From assembly GCF_013204795.1 (NCBI RefSeq), contig NZ_JABMKW010000012.1, forward strand, positions 83,024 to 147,023: DNA of 64,000 nt, given 5' to 3'. Below the pieces are notes generated by a model. That model saw only the letters and a program-made list of their open reading frames with translations, did no database searches and was not told the origin of the DNA. The stretch is from Pedobacter panaciterrae. GTDB taxonomy: Bacteria > Bacteroidota > Bacteroidia > Sphingobacteriales > Sphingobacteriaceae. This document shows positions 45,659 to 54,345 of the stretch, piece after piece. The first letter of the stretch is position 1. Each line of letters opens with the position of its first letter. A program made the translations under genes and the position numbers.

Positions 45659-45730
45659 CGGGCAGCTTTAAACAATCTGAAAAAAGAGCAATGGACAAAC
45701 AATGAACCAAATAAAAAACAAGATATACTG

Positions 45731-46774
45731 ATGAAAAATCAGAAAAGGACAACGATTTATGATATTGCGAAGAAACTAAATTTAAATGCTTCTTCTGTTT
45801 CCAGGGCTTTAAGTAATAACAGTAATGTTAGTGAAGCAACCCGGAAACTAATTTTAGATACTGCCAAGGAATTAAATTACAAACAAAATAGCCTGGCATC
45901 AAACCTAAGGAAAGGCCATAATCAGACCATTGGGGTTATTGTGCCGCGCATTAATCAAAATTACTTTGCTGATGTGATTGCCGGTATCGAGGAGGTTACT
46001 TATCAAAAAGGTTATAACCTGGTAATTTGCCAATCAAACGAATCTTCTGCAAGAGAGGTTAAATGTGTAAACACCTTAATTAACCAGCATGTGAGTTGTA
46101 TCGTAATTTCCCTTAGTGCTGATTTTGAAGACGATAAACACCTTCAAACCATTAAGGAACATGGTATTCCACTAATCCAATTTGACAGGGTAGCAGAACA
46201 TCTGGACACATTTAAAGTGCTGAACGACAACGAACAAGCTTCTATAGACGCAGTAAGTCATTTAATTGAGCAGGGTTATAAAAGAATTGCATTGCTTGAA
46301 GGCCCGCAAAATCTGAATATTTTCAGACAAAGGAAAGCAGGTTATCTTGCTGCGTTAAAAAAATATAAGGTTCCGGTGTTACCAGAACTAATTAAAGAAA
46401 ATGCCTGGACAAAAGAACTGGGAGCTGAATCAACTAAAGAATTACTAAATCTTGCTGAACCACCCGATGCAATATTTGCTTCTACTTCCGATTTCTCTGC
46501 TCTGGGTGTTTTGGAAGTAGCCACCAAGATGGGATTAAAAGTTCCTGAGGAATTAGGTATATGCGGTTATTCAAATGAGGCCTTTACCGAAATAACCAGC
46601 CCTTCTATTACTACTATAGACCAGTACAGTGTAAGCATGGGTAAAACAATTGCAAACCTATATTTTCAGGAAATAGAATCTTCAGAAAAAGACAACAACC
46701 CTAAGATTGTAAGTATAAAACCAAAACTGATTGTTAGGTCGTCAACATTGAGAAACAAAACCGAAGGTTATTAA
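45731..46774 (+). CDS. LacI-family regulator, probable xylose repressor
   Basis: A 347-residue regulator. The N-terminal helix-turn-helix is TTIYDIAKKLNLNASSVSRALSNNSNVSEATRKLI (first 35 residues after MKNQKR, written here in two parts: TTIYDIAKKLNLNASS and VSRALSNNSNVSEATRK). The sugar-binding core follows (IGVIVPRINQNYFADVI, HLIEQGYKRIALLEGP, PDAIFASTSDFSALGVLE, SPSITTIDQ). The frame is open to 45578, but that stretch is the palindromic repeat, so I use the ATG at 45731. It is divergent from xylB and is the obvious candidate to bind the operators at 45502 and 51031. Confidence 0.9.
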   Translation: MKNQKRTTIYDIAKKLNLNASSVSRALSNNSNVSEATRKLILDTAKELNYKQNSLASNLRKGHNQTIGVIVPRINQNYFADVIAGIEEVTYQKGYNLVICQSNESSAREVKCVNTLINQHVSCIVISLSADFEDDKHLQTIKEHGIPLIQFDRVAEHLDTFKVLNDNEQASIDAVSHLIEQGYKRIALLEGPQNLNIFRQRKAGYLAALKKYKVPVLPELIKENAWTKELGAESTKELLNLAEPPDAIFASTSDFSALGVLEVATKMGLKVPEELGICGYSNEAFTEITSPSITTIDQYSVSMGKTIANLYFQEIESSEKDNNPKIVSIKPKLIVRSSTLRNKTEGY

Positions 46775-46777
46775 GGT

Positions 46778-49288
46778 TTATTCAAGTATTTCCTGAAAGC
46801 TGTGTTTAAACTCTTCGCCATATATAGCCTTATACTCTTTGTTAAAGGTTTCGAATTTAGTTTTGGCTAATGAGTGTTTTCCTAAATGGACCAGGGCTTT
46901 ACACTTTATGATCATCGCTTCTTCATTTACCGGATCAAAATAGAATACATAATTGGCCAGATTGATCAGAAACTCCGGATCATCGGCAATTTTAATTGTA
47001 GCTGCATAGTGCAAATAGGCGTCTATGATCTCGTTTGACAGATCAGATTTAAAGGTATCCAGCCAGTCGTATTCTACGTTCGACAAGAAGCTTCCCCTGT
47101 GTATGATCTTAGTAAGCTCATTCACTCTTCGCTTGTCCATTTCTCCTTTACTGCTTACAATGTTCAGGTACTCACTATAATCTATTTTTACCTTAGTATC
47201 GTCAAAGTCTATCTTCCAGTATCCGGTTTGTTTAGAGATCTGACAACCATCCATTTTTTCAAGAATGACCTTTAACTTCGCAATATTCACTGATCTGTTG
47301 TTCCTTGCACTATCTGCTGTTTTATCAAACCAGAGAATTTCTGTTAGCTTCTCAGAACTAATGCCCCTGCCCCACTTAATGGTATAAACCAGAACTACCA
47401 GAAATAACTCTCTTAATAAGGGAGAAAAGTACTTGGTAATGTCTTCCCCTTCCTTATCAAAAAGCTGAAGGTCGCCAAATAGGAAAATGGTATTTTCATG
47501 TTGCTCCACCACTGTTTCTACAGCTGAGGGTTCATCAACAAGCGGTTGCAACTTAACCTTAACAAACCGCTTTCTTTTCCAACGGTATATTACAAGCCCG
47601 GTAATGATTAGCACTGGCAAAAGAAATAGCAAATACTTTGCTGGCTTCCAGGACAGGCCTTTTGTTGAAGCGGCATAGGCAGCTTCGGGAGGGCCCGACA
47701 AAGTATATACTTTAACAGAGGTCGTATTATTCTTCTCTTCATGGAACAATACCACGGCTACAAACTTTTTACTTGCAGGGCAGTAAAATAAGTCTGCAAA
47801 GGAATAAATATCATGAAAAGGATAAGGAATTGAATTGCCTACCAGCTTATATGTAGGCGAATGTAATGATCCTTCGATAAGTTGAAGAGAAGAATTAAAG
47901 CTATTATTTGGGAAGGTTAAGGCAAAGTAGGTGTCTTCTTTTTCATTGATCACCATTGAGTTTGCAAAAGCAAATTCTTCGGCAGGGGGTGCCAATTCAA
48001 ATATCTTTTTAAATGTTTTATGCTTAACATCATAAAAATTAAGGTCATAAATATTTTTAGGATTTAATATTTGTTGGCCGGTTGCGCTTCCATACCCGCC
48101 TAGTATATAAGCTCCGTCTTTTACTGCACCCAGCGCAGAAAGGTATCTTGGCGTAAAATCGCCCGAAGCTTTAATAGTCGTCCATTTCTTATCAGGAAAA
48201 TGATAACGTTCAATACTTCGTCTGTAAGTATATTGGCCATAGCCTCCTACCATATACAATGACGAATCAACTGCCGAATAGAACTTATTAGGGTGCCAGT
48301 AATTGGTTATAACATCAGGAGTGATATAATTTTTATCCCAGGTTTTGTTGGCAAAATTAAAATCGGCAACAAGTTTTTGATCTATATAAAAATTGAACAG
48401 TTTATCGGCACCTGCATCATAGATTGACTGATTACCGGCAAATAAATGTTGTTTGCCCGAAGAGTAGCCCATGTAGGATAAACCGTTTGAAACAACATTA
48501 TAAGTAATTAATGAATCTTCGGTAACTACATATAAGCTTTCCTTTTTAGCATTTAGAGCTACACTTGCAAGCCCCTTAACACTAAAAGTTTTAACCAACT
48601 CCCAATCGTGATGCATCTTCTTTATCCAGATAGGATTTATGACCAGTCCGTCCTTTCCTTTTATTTTTTCGGTAACCTTTGTTCCACCCTTTTCATCCAA
48701 AGGCCAATAATAACTAACCTTATCATTCTCTGTGATTCTCACATCTTTTATGTTCATTGGAGGGACATCTTTTACGCTGAAGTCTTTGTAGTTGTTGGCC
48801 CCTAGAAATATTTTATAGCAGTTATTCTTAAAGCTAACCTTTTGCTTATAATATTTACCATCGGCAAGCATGATAAGCTCCTGGTGGTCAACATCAAATT
48901 TAAGCTTCAGGGTATGCCAGTTCTTATACAGCTTATTGGTATCAATATCAAAAGCAATATCAGATATCTTATCTCCTACTATAAGCTTAAAGTGCTTATT
49001 CTCGTCGAACCTCATGTCGTAAATAAGGTCTATGTTGCGCTTCTCCTGGTCAATTAATCTAAAAATATAACCAAAATGATCTGCATAGCCAGGCATAAAT
49101 GACAGGTCAAATGATAATTCGAAACTACGGTCAAAACATAACGGACGCTCGGGGCTAAGATCAAGTGCTGTTCTTTTGTCCTGAACTACTTCGTGTCCGG
49201 CAAACCCAAGTCCGTACGACTGGCTGTAAACGGGCGCCGATGCAATAAGCAGTAGCAGTAAAAAAGCAGTGTAAAATTTTAATCCCAT
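46778..49288 (-). CDS. Membrane-anchored regulator: LamG-like + kelch sensor, TM, OmpR/SARP-type DNA-binding domain
   Basis: An 836-residue protein with an unusual layout. A signal peptide (1-22) leads into a LamG/concanavalin-like domain (about 27-190), then kelch-type repeats (about 235-520; SLYMVGGYGQYTYRRSIERY, GAYILGGYGS). One membrane helix (about 551-569, FLLPVLIITGLVIYRW) is followed by a Lys/Arg stop. The cytoplasmic part has a winged helix of the OmpR/SARP type (about 598-695; FGDLQLFDKEG, EKLTEILWFD, GYWKI) and a helical BTAD/TPR-like end. It could sense a glycan in the periplasm and regulate transcription directly. It diverges from the GH71/99-like gene at 49699. I know no characterised member. 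Confidence 0.75.
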   Translation of the reverse strand: MGLKFYTAFLLLLLIASAPVYSQSYGLGFAGHEVVQDKRTALDLSPERPLCFDRSFELSFDLSFMPGYADHFGYIFRLIDQEKRNIDLIYDMRFDENKHFKLIVGDKISDIAFDIDTNKLYKNWHTLKLKFDVDHQELIMLADGKYYKQKVSFKNNCYKIFLGANNYKDFSVKDVPPMNIKDVRITENDKVSYYWPLDEKGGTKVTEKIKGKDGLVINPIWIKKMHHDWELVKTFSVKGLASVALNAKKESLYVVTEDSLITYNVVSNGLSYMGYSSGKQHLFAGNQSIYDAGADKLFNFYIDQKLVADFNFANKTWDKNYITPDVITNYWHPNKFYSAVDSSLYMVGGYGQYTYRRSIERYHFPDKKWTTIKASGDFTPRYLSALGAVKDGAYILGGYGSATGQQILNPKNIYDLNFYDVKHKTFKKIFELAPPAEEFAFANSMVINEKEDTYFALTFPNNSFNSSLQLIEGSLHSPTYKLVGNSIPYPFHDIYSFADLFYCPASKKFVAVVLFHEEKNNTTSVKVYTLSGPPEAAYAASTKGLSWKPAKYLLFLLPVLIITGLVIYRWKRKRFVKVKLQPLVDEPSAVETVVEQHENTIFLFGDLQLFDKEGEDITKYFSPLLRELFLVVLVYTIKWGRGISSEKLTEILWFDKTADSARNNRSVNIAKLKVILEKMDGCQISKQTGYWKIDFDDTKVKIDYSEYLNIVSSKGEMDKRRVNELTKIIHRGSFLSNVEYDWLDTFKSDLSNEIIDAYLHYAATIKIADDPEFLINLANYVFYFDPVNEEAMIIKCKALVHLGKHSLAKTKFETFNKEYKAIYGEEFKHSFQEILE

Positions 49289-49698
49289 AGTATTTTTATC
49301 TTAACCTCTATTGCTTCGGGATAATGGAACACGCCTTTTAAACTTGTTTTCAATTGTGGGGAAAATCATAAGGTGATGGTACTTAAAGGCCAGCGTTTTC
49401 AAGGTCTATTTTTTCAGCTATTTGGCACGCCAAGATAACTTTTTTGATTAATATTTTTCACAAGATCACGACAATTATACAATTATCATTTTATTAATAT
49501 CGGTTCTGTTTTCTTTTTTGCGAGCCATTTTCGCCTATCTGACAAAGGTTTTTCAAATTATTTGATGCGTTAATTCAATATTAAGTATTTATTAATCGCA
49601 GAAAAATAAGTTTATCAATAAATACGAAGAATACCCATTTACAACGATACACCAATCGTTCATTTCTTCGGGAGCAAAACAACCAAATATAACCACTT
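49289..49698. other. Divergent intergenic region
   Basis: 410 bases between the sensor-regulator gene and the first GH71/99-like gene. It is AT-rich and must hold both promoters. I see a 13-base palindrome TCAAATTATTTGA at 49553-49565 and the 15-base AACCAAATATAACCA at 49681-49695, which recurs at 51053-51067 before susC. No copy of the GCAATCGATTGC operator is present, and no full TAnnTTTG is obvious. Confidence 0.5.
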
Positions 49699-50973
49699 AT
49701 GAATTTTAAAAAGATTATCCTTTTATCTCTATCCTGCCTGTTCATCTATAAAGCACAGGGACAAACAAAACACAGCAAGCAAACGCTATATCCCACTTAT
49801 AAAGGATTGGTTATGGCAGGTTACCAAGGCTGGTTTAGAGCTGAGGGTGATGGTACCGATTCCAAAAGGTATGCTTATGGCGATGAAAAACGAAGCAGCA
49901 TTGACATGTGGCCCGATGTGAGCGAATATGAAGTAACTTATAATACCCCTTTTAAATTAAGCAGCGGACAGCCGGCAAAGTTTTTCAGTTCACATGATAA
50001 AAGCACTGTCGATCTTCATTTTAAATGGATGCAGCAATACGGCGTTGATGGCGTATTTATGCAAAGATTTTTCGGCAATGCCAAGCATAAAGATAAAGCC
50101 GCATTAACCATATTAAAAAATGCTTTTGAAGCCGCCTCAAAATATGAACGGGCTATAGCAGTGATGTATGATCTCTCGGGGTTAAGCGCATCAGGTGAAG
50201 ATTGCTCTGCAATAATTGAAGACTGGAAATACCTTGTTGATGAGTTAAAAGTAACAAACCAAGCAGGTAAGAAAACATATTTGCACCATAATGGAAAACC
50301 TTTGGTTACGATATGGGGTGTTGGTTTTCCTGATAGGCCATATAACACACGCAACATCGGCCTGGAGAAATTGATTGATTTCTTAAAAAATGATCCGGTA
50401 TATGGTAACTGTTCTGTAATGCTGGGTGTACCTACTTCTTGGCGCACGCTAAATGCCGATTGTATTAACGACCCATATCTGCATGAATTAATTAAAAAGA
50501 GTGATATCGTTTTACCATGGACAGTACAGCGTTATAGCGGACTGCTTCATAATGATATGGACAGATTGCGCGACAATACTATAGATGATATTAAGTGGTG
50601 CAAAGAAAACAATGTTGATTATGTGCCTTGTGTGTATCCTGGTTTTAGCTGGCACAATTTAAGTAAGCAGGAATTTCCAGATGATGTGAAACCGGTTGGT
50701 TCAATACCACGCCAAGGCGGTCGATTTTATTGGCAACAAATAGCCACCACACTTAATGCAGGGGCATCTATGCTATATGTGGCCATGTTTGATGAGGTGA
50801 ATGAGGGAACAGCCATTTTTAAAGGATCTGACAACCCTCCGCTAAGTACCACTACCTCATTTATTAATATGGATGGAAAGCCATCAGATCATTACCTGTG
50901 GTTAACAGGTGAAGCCGCCAAAATGCTGAGAAACCAAAAGCCACTTACTTTAAAGATGCCTGAACGGAAATAA
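49699..50973 (+). CDS. GH71/99-like glycoside hydrolase, copy 1
   Basis: A 424-residue exported protein with signal peptide (ILLSLSCLFIYKAQG). It has the GH71/99-like pattern: YKGLVMAGYQGWFRAEGDG, VDLHFKWMQQYGVDGVFMQRF, IAVMYDLSGLS, KPLVTIWGVGFPDRPYN, VMLGVPTSWRTL and MFDEVNEGTA. In GH99 two catalytic glutamates lie three residues apart; E366 and E369 here have that spacing. GH99 members cut alpha-mannans, but the substrate here is unknown. The signal peptide lacks a lipobox, unlike copies 2 and 3, so this one is probably soluble in the periplasm. A terminator separates it from susC. Confidence 0.78.
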   Translation: MNFKKIILLSLSCLFIYKAQGQTKHSKQTLYPTYKGLVMAGYQGWFRAEGDGTDSKRYAYGDEKRSSIDMWPDVSEYEVTYNTPFKLSSGQPAKFFSSHDKSTVDLHFKWMQQYGVDGVFMQRFFGNAKHKDKAALTILKNAFEAASKYERAIAVMYDLSGLSASGEDCSAIIEDWKYLVDELKVTNQAGKKTYLHHNGKPLVTIWGVGFPDRPYNTRNIGLEKLIDFLKNDPVYGNCSVMLGVPTSWRTLNADCINDPYLHELIKKSDIVLPWTVQRYSGLLHNDMDRLRDNTIDDIKWCKENNVDYVPCVYPGFSWHNLSKQEFPDDVKPVGSIPRQGGRFYWQQIATTLNAGASMLYVAMFDEVNEGTAIFKGSDNPPLSTTTSFINMDGKPSDHYLWLTGEAAKMLRNQKPLTLKMPERK

Positions 50974-50988
50974 TATAAGACTTTTTAA

Positions 50989-51018
50989 ACCGGAGGTATT
51001 TGCGCTTCCGGTATTTTT
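50989..51018 (+). terminator. Terminator after GH copy 1
   Basis: Stem ACCGGA/TCCGGT with a 12-base loop and a following ATTTTTT, 15 bases after the stop. It separates this gene from the susC operon. Confidence 0.7.
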
Positions 51019-51030
51019 TACGAGCACTCG

Positions 51031-51042
51031 GCAATCGATTGC
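51031..51042 (+). promoter_or_regulatory. Candidate LacI-type operator upstream of susC
   Basis: GCAATCGATTGC again, followed by TTAAAT, so 18 bases equal the xylose-promoter site. Its TTG (51039-51041) is followed after 18-19 bases by TATAACCA, a poor -7, so the promoter that it would control is not clear. It lies 133 bases before the susC start. Confidence 0.65.
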
Positions 51043-51174
51043 TTAAATCATAAACCAAATATAACCATGAGCAGCTACAGATCACTTCCTCCATAAGCAC
51101 CATTTACCCTAAGCAAAACTTTGCTTTAATCGGACAATAATCAAACAATAAATTAAACCAAAAAGATAAACAGT

Positions 51175-54100
51175 ATGAAAAAATTAAAATACCTACTTAC
51201 ACTATTTTTTCTATTTCCACTCATTTTGCTGGCCCAGCAATCGGTTACAATAAGTGGAAAAGTAACAGACGCTGCCGGAGGCCTTGGCATACCGGGAGTA
51301 AGTGTTAGGGTAAAAGGAACCAACAATGGCACCTTAACAAATAGCGACGGAACATTTTCTCTTAATGTTCCTGGCCCAGACTCGTATATACAATTCACCT
51401 CTGTAGGATTTGCCCCACAGGAAATTCAGGTAAATAACAAAAGAGAATTTCAGATCATCCTAAAGCAAGACAACAACAACCTGGAAGAGCTGATTGTGGT
51501 TGGTTACGGTACCCAGAAAAAAGCTACTGTAACCGGTTCTGTTGCTACTTTAAAAGGAGAAGAACTGGTGGTTACAAAGAACGAAAGTGTTGTAAACATG
51601 TTAACAGGTAAAGTACCGGGCATACGTGTCCTGCAAAAAACTGCTGAACCTGGTTCTTATGCAAATAACCTAAACATCAGGGGATTTAAAAGCGATCCTT
51701 TAATTGTAATTGATGGAGTTATTGGTGGAGACCAATCAACACTGGGCAGAATGGATCCTAATGAGATAGAAAGTGTTTCGGTACTGAAAGATGCTGCTGC
51801 ATCGATATATGGTATCAGGGCTGCTGGTGGTGTGATTTTGGTAACTACAAAAAAAGGCAACAAAAGCGGTAAAGTAGATATAAACTATTCATTTAATCAG
51901 TCTTTCCAAACATTTTTAGGAATGCCTGAAGGTGTAGGTGCAGTAGATTATATGTTGATGACCAATGAGAAGAACAAACACAATTTTGATGCAAACTTCA
52001 TCAGTAATCAGCCTCCTAAATTCTCTTACAATGATATCAAACCATGGCTTGATGGCACTTACAAAGAGACTAACTGGATAGACCTGGCATTTAAAGATAC
52101 AGCGCCCCAGTTAATGCACAATTTAAACGTTAACGGCGGTAGCGATAAGATCAGCTATTTCTTCAATCTTGGTTATCAAAAGCAGGATGGTGTATTTAAA
52201 AGCGGAGATTTAAACTACGATAAATATAATTTTCGTTCGAACGTAACCGTAGACATCACAAAGGGTTTAAAAGCACAGGTATTAGCCTCCGGTATGATGG
52301 ATGAAAAAAACCAACCATATACTGATCTGTGGACAATCTACAAATATGCATGGAATCAGATTCCAACAAAGCAGGTATTTGCTAATGATAATCCTTTATA
52401 TCCAAGTGTTATTGATGACAACATGAATCCTGCAATCATTACCGAGGCAGATAAAGTAGGTTTAAAAACATTTAAGCAAAAGAATTTTGTTGGTCAGTTA
52501 AATCTACAATACGATATACCCGGCATTAAAGGTTTAAATGCAAAAGCATTGTACAATGTTGACTATAATGTTAGCGACAATAACGAAATAAGAAGAGAGT
52601 ACACTTTATATACTTATAAAGCCGACACTGATACCTATTTACCAAGCAAGGTGCAAAGCCCTTCTCGCGTGCGTCGCTCCTACTACACCAGGTTCAACAC
52701 TTTAAGCTCATTGTCTTTAAACTATGCTAATACATTTTTTAATGATCATAATATAGCTGCAACCCTTGTTTATGAGCAAAGTCATCAAACAGGTGATAAT
52801 TTTTATGCTCAAAGAGATACAGAAATCCCAGTTGATTATCTATTTGGTGGTTTACCAAACGGCCAGATGCAAGGTGGCATGGACATAAACGGATTAAACG
52901 ACATTGCTTTTCAAAGTATCATAGGCAGGTTGAACTATGATTATAAAGGCAAATATCTGGCAGAGTTTATTTTCCGTAGAGATGGTTCTAATAAATATCA
53001 ACCAGGAACCAATGATCAGTTCGGATTTTTCCCTGGAGTATCTGTGGGTTGGGTGGTAACGAAAGAGAACTTTTTCCGTAACCTTATTCCAGAGAACATT
53101 CTGGGCAGCTTAAAATTCAGAGCTTCATATGGTAAACAGGGTGACGAAAGAGGAAGGGCCTTTAATTATCTTTCAGGATTTAACTACCCTGTAAATTCTT
53201 ACATATTTGGATCAAGTGCAGTTAACGGCTCCTCACAAAGACTTGGTAACCCAGGATTAAGCTGGGCAGTTAACACCAAAAAGAATATAGCTGTTGATTT
53301 TAGCTTTCTTGGCGGTAAACTCGATGGTACTTTTGAAGTCTTCAGAAGTGACAGAACCGGGTTAGAGGCCACTCCTGCAGTAGCATTACCAGGTACAGTG
53401 GGTGCAGATGTTCCACAGATAAATATCAATAGCGACAGGGTTCAGGGAATGGACTTAATCCTTTCACATAGAAGCACTATTGGTAATGTTGGGTTAAACA
53501 TTAGTGGTAACATTGGTACAACACGTGCCCAATGGTTAAACATTCTTCAGGGCAGAGCCGGTAATGAACGTGAAAACTGGAAGAACGGACAGGTAAACAG
53601 GTATCAAAACATTTGGTGGGGACCTGAATATGCCGGCCAGTTTACCAACTATCAGCAGATATACAACTATGGTGTGAATATGGGAGGCGGTAATAATGGG
53701 GTAATACCTGGAGATTACTACTATCAGGACTGGAATGAAGATGGTGAGATCAATGATAAGGATGATCATCCTATTGCTACCAATGATATCCCATTGGTGA
53801 ATTATGGTATGAGTATAGGCGTAGCTTATAAAGGTTTCGACGTAAATGTACTTTTACAGGGAGCAGCAGGTGTTTATGTGCAGTATGATGAGTTGTTTGC
53901 AGAGCCGCTTGCCTTCGAAAGAAGTTCATTAACTCGCTTTCTGGACAGCTGGCATACTATAGACCCGAATGCTAATATTTATGATCCTAATACACAGTGG
54001 ACCCCGGGGTTTTATCCTGCTATGGGATCTCCAAAGGCAGTAGGAACAAAAGCTGTGCAAAACGCAAGTTATTTACGTGTGAAAACGCTTGAGCTTGGAT

Positions 54101-54333
54101 ACACCATTCCGGCAGCAGCATTACAGAAAATAGGTGTTAAAAAGTTAAGGGTGTATGTAAACAGTTACAATCTGGCAACTTTTACAGGACTAAAAAACTA
54201 TGACCCTGAACATCAAGGCCCTAAGCCAAATGATAGGGATATCAATCCGGGCGATCCTTTCTCAATAGCCTTGGGAGGATATACGTATCCTATGAACAGA
54301 ACTTTTAATCTGGGAGCTAACATCACCTTTTAA
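51175..54333 (+). CDS. SusC/RagA-type TonB-dependent glycan importer
   Basis: A 1052-residue outer-membrane transporter with signal peptide (LTLFFLFPLILLAQ). The carboxypeptidase-like domain (about 24-100) begins TISGKVTDAAGGLGIPGVSV. The SusC hallmark LEELIVVGYGTQKKATVTGSV precedes the plug (RGFKSDPLIVIDGV, VLKDAAASIYGIRAAGGVILVTTKKG). A 22-strand-type barrel ends FNLGANITF. It imports oligosaccharides captured by the SusD-like partner encoded 12 bases downstream. Confidence 0.96.
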   Translation: MKKLKYLLTLFFLFPLILLAQQSVTISGKVTDAAGGLGIPGVSVRVKGTNNGTLTNSDGTFSLNVPGPDSYIQFTSVGFAPQEIQVNNKREFQIILKQDNNNLEELIVVGYGTQKKATVTGSVATLKGEELVVTKNESVVNMLTGKVPGIRVLQKTAEPGSYANNLNIRGFKSDPLIVIDGVIGGDQSTLGRMDPNEIESVSVLKDAAASIYGIRAAGGVILVTTKKGNKSGKVDINYSFNQSFQTFLGMPEGVGAVDYMLMTNEKNKHNFDANFISNQPPKFSYNDIKPWLDGTYKETNWIDLAFKDTAPQLMHNLNVNGGSDKISYFFNLGYQKQDGVFKSGDLNYDKYNFRSNVTVDITKGLKAQVLASGMMDEKNQPYTDLWTIYKYAWNQIPTKQVFANDNPLYPSVIDDNMNPAIITEADKVGLKTFKQKNFVGQLNLQYDIPGIKGLNAKALYNVDYNVSDNNEIRREYTLYTYKADTDTYLPSKVQSPSRVRRSYYTRFNTLSSLSLNYANTFFNDHNIAATLVYEQSHQTGDNFYAQRDTEIPVDYLFGGLPNGQMQGGMDINGLNDIAFQSIIGRLNYDYKGKYLAEFIFRRDGSNKYQPGTNDQFGFFPGVSVGWVVTKENFFRNLIPENILGSLKFRASYGKQGDERGRAFNYLSGFNYPVNSYIFGSSAVNGSSQRLGNPGLSWAVNTKKNIAVDFSFLGGKLDGTFEVFRSDRTGLEATPAVALPGTVGADVPQININSDRVQGMDLILSHRSTIGNVGLNISGNIGTTRAQWLNILQGRAGNERENWKNGQVNRYQNIWWGPEYAGQFTNYQQIYNYGVNMGGGNNGVIPGDYYYQDWNEDGEINDKDDHPIATNDIPLVNYGMSIGVAYKGFDVNVLLQGAAGVYVQYDELFAEPLAFERSSLTRFLDSWHTIDPNANIYDPNTQWTPGFYPAMGSPKAVGTKAVQNASYLRVKTLELGYTIPAAALQKIGVKKLRVYVNSYNLATFTGLKNYDPEHQGPKPNDRDINPGDPFSIALGGYTYPMNRTFNLGANITF

Positions 54334-54345
54334 TCTTATTGAAAT

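Noticed and set aside
45578..45730. Longer start for the LacI-type regulator
   Set aside because: The added 51 residues come from the palindromic repeat, and the normal helix-turn-helix start is at 45731.
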